In this document: piece after piece, positions 6,608 to 10,846 of the stretch
Layout of the letters: the number at the start of each line of letters is the position of its first letter
How positions within the stretch are numbered: position 1 is the first letter of the stretch
DNA from: Methanobacteriota archaeon
Lineage (GTDB): Archaea; Thermoplasmatota; Poseidoniia; Poseidoniales; Thalassarchaeaceae
Length of the DNA: 10,846 nt
Reading direction: 5' to 3'
NCBI GenBank assembly: GCA_002714745.1
Contig: PAYF01000028.1
Span: 1-10,846, forward strand
Made by a program: the position numbers and the translations under genes
The notes under the pieces: model-generated
The model's input: only the letters and a program-made list of their open reading frames with translations
Databases searched by the model: none
Told to the model about the DNA's origin: nothing

Positions 6608-7723
6608 TTACTTGCGGACGATGATGGTGAGCAAGTCCTTGTCCTTCAGAACGTGGTCGAGACCCACGCGCTGCCAATCGAACTTGGCACTAGGCCCCTT
6701 GACTCTAGCATACCGAAACTTTCGCACGAAGTCACGATGCAGTTTGACACAAACATCCCGCACAGTAGAGGTATCCTTGACTATCAAAGGCTCGACCAAA
6801 TCTGCTTCCTTGCCCTGGGGCTTAAGATATATCGACATGAAATGAAGGTTATCGAAGATGAAGTCCTTCATAGCCTCGATACCCTCTCCCGTCTTGGCAG
6901 ACACCTCAAGCACTGGCCAGCCTTCAGGCAGCATACTTCTGGTCCTCTTAATGTCCTTCTTTGTGGCCAAATCTATCTTGTTCAGAACTACCACGGCGCG
7001 ACTGTAGACGCGGCTACCTGCGAGTGTGTCGACGATGTGGTCGTCTGTGACGTTGGTACGCAGGGTTACGGTAGCAGAGACGATTCCAAAACTGCGCACG
7101 ATGCCCTGTATCTCCTCCTCGGTAAGGTTGGTCTGTTCTACAGTCGAGCGCACAACGATACCCCCTCTTTTGGTCCTAGTGATGAATACCTGAGGAGGTA
7201 GTTGGTTCAGCCTCATGCCAGATTTCCAAAGTTCCTTGTCTAGGATGTCGAAATGAGATTCTTGGAACGGATCAACTACATACAGGACCATGTCTGTACT
7301 GCGGATGACGTTCAGAATTTCCCTTCCTCTTCCCTTTCCATCAGCTGCACCCTTAATCAGACCCGGTAGGTCGAGAATCTGTATCTTGGCGCCACGGTGC
7401 TCCATTAGCCCAGGTATGCAAGTCAGAGTTGTAAATGCAAATTCTCCTATGTCAGATTCGGCCTCTGTCAACTGCGATATCAAGCTGGACTTTCCAACGC
7501 TCGGGAATCCGACCAAAGCAACCGACGCATCACCAGATTTCTTGACTTCGAATCCCGGGCCCCCGCCGCTCGACTTGGCGTGAGCCTGTGCCTTCTCCTT
7601 GCGTGCCTTTAGGGCGGCTATCTTGGCCTTCAGTTTGCCAATGTGGCCTTGAGTGACCTTGTTGTACTTGGTCTTGCTAATCTCATCCTCTAGGGATTTG
7701 ATTTGTTCCTCAATAGTGGCCAA
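6608..7723 (-). CDS. DRG-family (Obg-related) GTPase with C-terminal TGS domain
   Basis: DRG proteins are conserved in archaea and eukaryotes. They are cytoplasmic GTPases of the Obg superfamily, thought to work with ribosomes or translation. The 371 residues match the usual length. An N-terminal helical hairpin (about 1-48, KTKYNKVTQGHIGKLKAKIA) is followed by G1 GFPSVGKSS (72-80), G3 DLPG (118-121), the DRG-type glycine-rich GAADGKGRGRE stretch (125-135), G4 NKID (248-251) and G5 SAK (275-277). A TGS domain occupies about 297-371 (YLKPQGKEADL to the end). The start is a TTG at 7723 that aligns with the family N-terminus; a G-rich GGGGGGAG on the minus strand lies just upstream. tatC follows 43 nt downstream. 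The gene is divergent from the unknown acidic protein gene. Confidence 0.95.
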   Translation of the reverse strand: MATIEEQIKSLEDEISKTKYNKVTQGHIGKLKAKIAALKARKEKAQAHAKSSGGGPGFEVKKSGDASVALVGFPSVGKSSLISQLTEAESDIGEFAFTTLTCIPGLMEHRGAKIQILDLPGLIKGAADGKGRGREILNVIRSTDMVLYVVDPFQESHFDILDKELWKSGMRLNQLPPQVFITRTKRGGIVVRSTVEQTNLTEEEIQGIVRSFGIVSATVTLRTNVTDDHIVDTLAGSRVYSRAVVVLNKIDLATKKDIKRTRSMLPEGWPVLEVSAKTGEGIEAMKDFIFDNLHFMSIYLKPQGKEADLVEPLIVKDTSTVRDVCVKLHRDFVRKFRYARVKGPSAKFDWQRVGLDHVLKDKDLLTIIVRK

Positions 7724-7856
7724 GTCACTCCCCCCTGCTCTTTCAGCGAATCCGACGCCCGGCCCCGAGTTATTGAATCCGGTGGCATCTCATCGCCCAG
7801 CAAAGCCGAGCGAGGGTTCTTTGCGTACTGCCCATTGGTTAGTATGAGGGGAGCCG
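7724..7856. promoter_or_regulatory. Divergent promoter region between the DRG GTPase and the acidic protein gene
   Basis: This 133-nt gap lies between outward-facing genes. GAGGGG at 7846-7851 is a plausible ribosome binding site 5 nt before the ATG at 7857. On the minus strand a G-run ends about 4 nt before the TTG at 7723. No clear TATA/BRE element, tRNA or small RNA fold was recognised. Confidence 0.45.
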
Positions 7857-8537
7857 ATGGCCGACGTCATACTGCAACTGGTCGACAGAACTGCCCTCCG
7901 AAACCTTCACTCCATGCCACTTGGAGAATTGCTCGATGGGATGGACTCACAATCTCTGAGGGAACTCCGTCCTTCTGTTGATCCGCGCTTTCATCGACCA
8001 TTCGATGTCGACCTCGAGGGAGACATACTCGAGTGGTTCGATGCCAATGATGAGATTGAACGCTCTGAGAATCTGGCTAATCAGAATCTGGATGAATATT
8101 CTACCTGTGAGTTGGCACTGAATCTAGCCCATTGGTGCTCTTTAGGAGAATGGCGATGCTGGGAGGCTAGACTCTTCCTTTATGTCGAGCCAATGCTCGA
8201 TAGGAGCATCTCTGCAGCCGAGTTCCTAAGTTACAATATGTGGTCAGAACTATCCGACTCCCTAGCTACCTCAGACAGAGTTTCGTATTCGGAGGCAGTG
8301 GTCCTTGATTGGATGAATAGGAGGCAGGAATTGGGCGAGACGATGGAGCCCTCTGAGGACCCTAGAATCCTTCCGACAATGGAAGCACACAGGTCTTCCA
8401 GCGATTCTCTATTCTCCTTCCTAGAGCGTCACAGAGAAGAAGGATATTCAATATTGATTGGAAGGGATTTTCTCGAGCCACCAATTTGGACTCTTGACTC
8501 AGGCTCACCAATGAATCTGATGGAGGTGGAGGCTTGA
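7857..8537 (+). CDS. Acidic soluble protein of unknown function, coupled to nadM
   Basis: I do not recognise this 226-residue protein. It has no signal peptide or membrane helix, so it should be cytoplasmic. It is acidic and Trp-rich and looks largely alpha-helical. The middle part (about 79-115, ELALNLAHWCSLGEWRCWEA) has a helix-turn-helix hydrophobic rhythm that could belong to a helical repeat, but no known repeat motif fits. Residues 165-195 are Ser- and charge-rich. The start at ATG 7857 is supported by GAGGGG upstream. The last four bases overlap the start of nadM, so the two are translationally coupled. A link to NAD metabolism is suggested only by this arrangement. Confidence 0.75.
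   Translation: MADVILQLVDRTALRNLHSMPLGELLDGMDSQSLRELRPSVDPRFHRPFDVDLEGDILEWFDANDEIERSENLANQNLDEYSTCELALNLAHWCSLGEWRCWEARLFLYVEPMLDRSISAAEFLSYNMWSELSDSLATSDRVSYSEAVVLDWMNRRQELGETMEPSEDPRILPTMEAHRSSSDSLFSFLERHREEGYSILIGRDFLEPPIWTLDSGSPMNLMEVEA
8522..8528 (+). promoter_or_regulatory. Ribosome binding site deciding the TTG start of nadM
   Basis: GGAGGTG, a perfect match to the archaeal anti-Shine-Dalgarno sequence, lies 5 nt before the TTG at 8534 and inside the last codons of the upstream gene. It supports the non-ATG start. Confidence 0.8.
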
Positions 8538-9148
8538 GTGAGTTGCCAATAACCCCCTCTCCTCCTGAGTCGCCCCCTTCACCGGGAATTGTAGTTCTCG
8601 GGCGCTTCCAACCTTTCCATCGCGGCCACGAATCACTTCTCATTGCTGCAGAGGAGTGGCGTAGAGAAAACGCAGATAATCACTCCCTCATCATCGCCAT
8701 AGGCTCTTCGAACAGAGAGGAATCTCTGCAGAACCCGTGGAGTTCAGATGAGAGGTCCACTATGATCGAGCTTTGGTTATCTGAATCAGGCATTCAAGAT
8801 GCAGAGATAGTTTCAATTCCAGATATTGAAGATCCTCCTAACTGGGTCGCTCATGCCGAACAATATCACGGTATGGCCGGTGTTTTGTTCACCAGCGATG
8901 CCCCATCTGCAGAACTCTATGGAGAAGCGGGATGGCAAGTTATGACAACACCTCTAGATAATCGTGAGAGCTTTGAGGGTTGGAGAGTCAGAGAGACCGC
9001 TAGAATGCTTTCCACCATCGGTGACGAGGAAGCGGTAAGAGCCGTGTTGTCTCAGACCGTACCGTCTGTTGTAGTCGAATATATGGTCAGAAATGACGCC
9101 CTGCGTCGCCTCGCCTTCTTGGGCGAGGGCGGCGAACCGGTCGGCTAA
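8534..9148 (+). CDS. nadM: Nicotinamide-nucleotide adenylyltransferase, archaeal type
   Basis: This enzyme joins NMN (often also NaMN) with ATP to make NAD and pyrophosphate. The 204 residues carry the nucleotidyltransferase signature GRFQPFHRGH (23-32, with the HxGH motif) after a Pro-rich N-terminal extension of about 17 residues. IAIGSSNREES and NPWSSDER (54-74) and DIEDPPNW (97-104) follow the archaeal NMNAT pattern. The late motif, usually written SGTxxR in archaeal members, reads FEGWRVR here (147-153), with Ser and Thr replaced by Glu and Trp while Arg is kept. The TTG start overlaps the upstream stop as TTGA and follows a perfect GGAGGTG. Family members are about 170-180 residues, so this one is slightly extended at both ends. 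Its TAA stop directly abuts the stop of the convergent hydrolase gene. Confidence 0.87.
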   Translation: MSELPITPSPPESPPSPGIVVLGRFQPFHRGHESLLIAAEEWRRENADNHSLIIAIGSSNREESLQNPWSSDERSTMIELWLSESGIQDAEIVSIPDIEDPPNWVAHAEQYHGMAGVLFTSDAPSAELYGEAGWQVMTTPLDNRESFEGWRVRETARMLSTIGDEEAVRAVLSQTVPSVVVEYMVRNDALRRLAFLGEGGEPVG

Positions 9149-10846
9149 TCACCAACTTCCTACGAAGGTACAGGAACCTTCGCAAGTATCGCTGATGAGT
9201 CCTGAATCAAGATATTCGAAGGCCATGTTGTAGGCTTCGGGTAGTCCGCCTAGGGCACCGTGAGCCTGACTGTGGTAATCCATCGATCCGGCCAGATTTC
9301 CTTCTGGAACTGCAGGGAATCCCCCGTCGAAGTAAACCACTCCGGATCCGCTGAACGGACCATAATCTACCTCAACCCCCCAAGGGTGCCATGCAGAAGC
9401 CTCCAAGTTGCTCAATCCTGCTGTTCTGACAGCCCTGTCACAACTCAGTGTAGAAACTTGAAAATCATTCATTGAGGTGATGTATAACATCTCAAACGGA
9501 TGGATCATTCCCGACCATCCTTCGTTATGGAATGGCAGGAATGTTTCAGCATCTGTGGAGTCCCATAGTGACTGCATTGCTGCAATCATAATCCCCCTAT
9601 CGTTCCTAGATGGGTAGGCGATAACCTCTGAGAACAGAACATCGAAATTGGTGTAGTGTGTAGACCTCTCGATTTGATGAGTGAAGGACGACCCCCCTAC
9701 CCAAAGAACTCCTCGATCAACTTCTGGCACCATCGCCATCAGCGCAGGGCCACGTAAGCCTCCGAATGAAACGCCGTAGTAGTCTATATCAGAAACATCG
9801 ACCAGATTCACCCCTTCATGATGGAACTCCGAAATGTCCGAACACACACCGGAAAAAGTCCTAATCATCGCCAGATTGTTGATGATTGACTGCATGTGCC
9901 TTTCCTGCTGGTGTTGAAAGTACTCGACATTGATTAGGGAGTAAGTCAATGCATCGTAGTCATTGTCATGACTCCAACCTTTCCAGTCCGTCCCAATCAT
10001 CACTCTGCTTGTCATGTTTGCACTGTGCCTAGAGCCAGTTACCATCCCGTCTCCACTACCCATGAATCCATGTCCGAGCACGGTCATCAGACCAGAGTTG
10101 CCCTCGTCTGCTAGGACTTGTGGAATCAGAATTGTCACATCGACCTCTCTGAACTCGATGAATTCAGGCGCTCCCGAGGAATCTCTGCGCATAGAGGATG
10201 GAGGGAAATCCGACTCCATGTACTGAGGCGTTGTCACCGTAGCCCTAATCAGTCTGAATGTGGTATTATCCTCGCCGTAGTTGTCGATAACCCCTCCCTC
10301 AGTGATATTGCACCCAACTCCCTCATCTCCCAAACGCTGCTCTGCATCGTCACGCATTGCAACCATGTCCTGCAGAATCGATGCAGTGGAGGCAGTATGG
10401 AAGAACCAGGCCGCTTGCAAATCAGCCCTGTCCACGCCTGCTTCTCCAAGGGTTTCGAACAGAGACTCATACTGACTCCTCTGGCCCTCAATCTGTTCAG
10501 AGTCAGTACTCAATCCATCTCTAAGGGCTACAAAGGCTTGCGAACCCTCTACCGAATTACCATCGGCATCAATCAGATTCCTATATCCAACGCCATAAGA
10601 AGTATCGTGGCTCAGACCCTCTACCGTCCGGACATAAACGAAGGTATGTTCGTCATCCTGGCTCCTCTGGTCAAGCTCAACCCAGTGAGGTAACTTCTCT
10701 CCAGTTTCCAGATTAATCAATACTGTCTCGTGATTGTCACTCAGAGAATTTCCGATGCTATTGTGGCCAGCCAGTCCGGAGATGTCTGGCACGACATCGA
10801 AGGTTGTGAAAATCTGTGTTGAAGGACTGTATCCGTCCAATCTGTT
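9149..10846 (-). CDS. Secreted alpha/beta-hydrolase-like protein (5' end outside the window)
   Basis: The frame is open to the right edge, so at least 565 C-terminal residues are seen and the start and any signal peptide lie outside. Numbered from the Leu codon at 10840, the N-terminal part (1-110: DGYSPSTQI, VLINLETGEKLPHWVELD, SYGVGYRNLIDADGNSV, AFVALRDG) looks like the beta-rich leading domain of large extracellular lipase-like proteins. AGVDRADLQAAWFFHTAST (135-153) is typical of the same group. The hydrolase core has an oxyanion-type strand LGHGFMGSG (255-263), the nucleophile elbow GVSFGG (Ser358), a likely acid at Asp459 (NDFQV) and His523 or His527 near the end. A Cys pair (553, 557) suggests a disulfide outside the cell. 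An esterase or lipase role is inferred; the substrate is unknown. Confidence 0.8.
   Translation of the reverse strand, partial: NRLDGYSPSTQIFTTFDVVPDISGLAGHNSIGNSLSDNHETVLINLETGEKLPHWVELDQRSQDDEHTFVYVRTVEGLSHDTSYGVGYRNLIDADGNSVEGSQAFVALRDGLSTDSEQIEGQRSQYESLFETLGEAGVDRADLQAAWFFHTASTASILQDMVAMRDDAEQRLGDEGVGCNITEGGVIDNYGEDNTTFRLIRATVTTPQYMESDFPPSSMRRDSSGAPEFIEFREVDVTILIPQVLADEGNSGLMTVLGHGFMGSGDGMVTGSRHSANMTSRVMIGTDWKGWSHDNDYDALTYSLINVEYFQHQQERHMQSIINNLAMIRTFSGVCSDISEFHHEGVNLVDVSDIDYYGVSFGGLRGPALMAMVPEVDRGVLWVGGSSFTHQIERSTHYTNFDVLFSEVIAYPSRNDRGIMIAAMQSLWDSTDAETFLPFHNEGWSGMIHPFEMLYITSMNDFQVSTLSCDRAVRTAGLSNLEASAWHPWGVEVDYGPFSGSGVVYFDGGFPAVPEGNLAGSMDYHSQAHGALGGLPEAYNMAFEYLDSGLISDTCEGSCTFVGSW

Noticed and set aside
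6503..7201. A 232-codon open frame on the plus strand
   Set aside because: It lies antisense to the DRG GTPase and tatC start, both of which have clear family motifs; its translation shows no motif.
7724..7856. Possible tRNA or small RNA in the GC-rich divergent gap
   Set aside because: No T-arm GGTTCRANNCC pattern or cloverleaf pairing was found; the gap is better explained as two promoters with ribosome binding sites.
10118..10693. A 191-codon open frame on the plus strand
   Set aside because: It is antisense to the hydrolase gene, whose reading frame shows conserved motifs throughout.
1..10846. Mobile elements, CRISPR arrays, phage or defence genes
   Set aside because: No terminal inverted repeats, transposase motifs, regularly spaced repeats or defence-type domains were seen; all recognised genes are housekeeping or envelope functions.

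Overview
This 10.8 kb window looks like a compact, mid-GC archaeal chromosome segment, most likely from a marine planktonic euryarchaeon of the Poseidoniales (Marine Group II) type. Three things support this: a DRG-type GTPase with a TGS domain and an archaeal-type NMN adenylyltransferase (COG1056-like); strong Shine-Dalgarno sites of the GGAGGTG type; and a membrane transporter carrying an extracellular Asp-rich calcium-binding repeat, a decoration common in marine euryarchaea. The lineage is an inference. No tRNA, rRNA, CRISPR array, insertion sequence or phage gene is visible. Coding density is very high, and nearly every base lies in a gene or in one of three short divergent promoter gaps.

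Layout from left to right: a possible tail of an upstream gene (1-54); a 71-residue two-helix membrane protein overlapping a hot-dog acyl-CoA thioesterase (+ strand); a four-helix membrane protein with an acidic tail (- strand); citrate synthase (+); a glycerophosphodiester phosphodiesterase whose motifs occur in permuted order (-); a UMF1/Atg22-like major facilitator transporter with a roughly 190-residue extracellular insert (+); tatC (-), downstream of a DRG GTPase (-) and probably cotranscribed with it; an unrecognised acidic protein overlapping nadM (+); and a secreted alpha/beta-hydrolase-like protein cut by the right edge (-).

The genes alternate in orientation. At the four convergent junctions the stop codons abut, sit 1 nt apart or overlap by 14 nt, so there is no room for intergenic terminators. 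The content is mostly core metabolism and cell-envelope function (TCA entry, NAD synthesis, Tat export, translation-associated GTPase, lipid or acyl turnover) rather than a mobile accessory island.

The most striking observation is the phosphodiesterase. The HRG motif that should open the TIM barrel is the last thing in the protein, after a linker of about 93 residues, while the PEN, E-x-D and HD motifs stand at the N-terminus. This is the pattern expected of a natural circular permutation. The second is the transporter with a thrombospondin-type-3-like calcium-binding segment in its TM9-TM10 loop.
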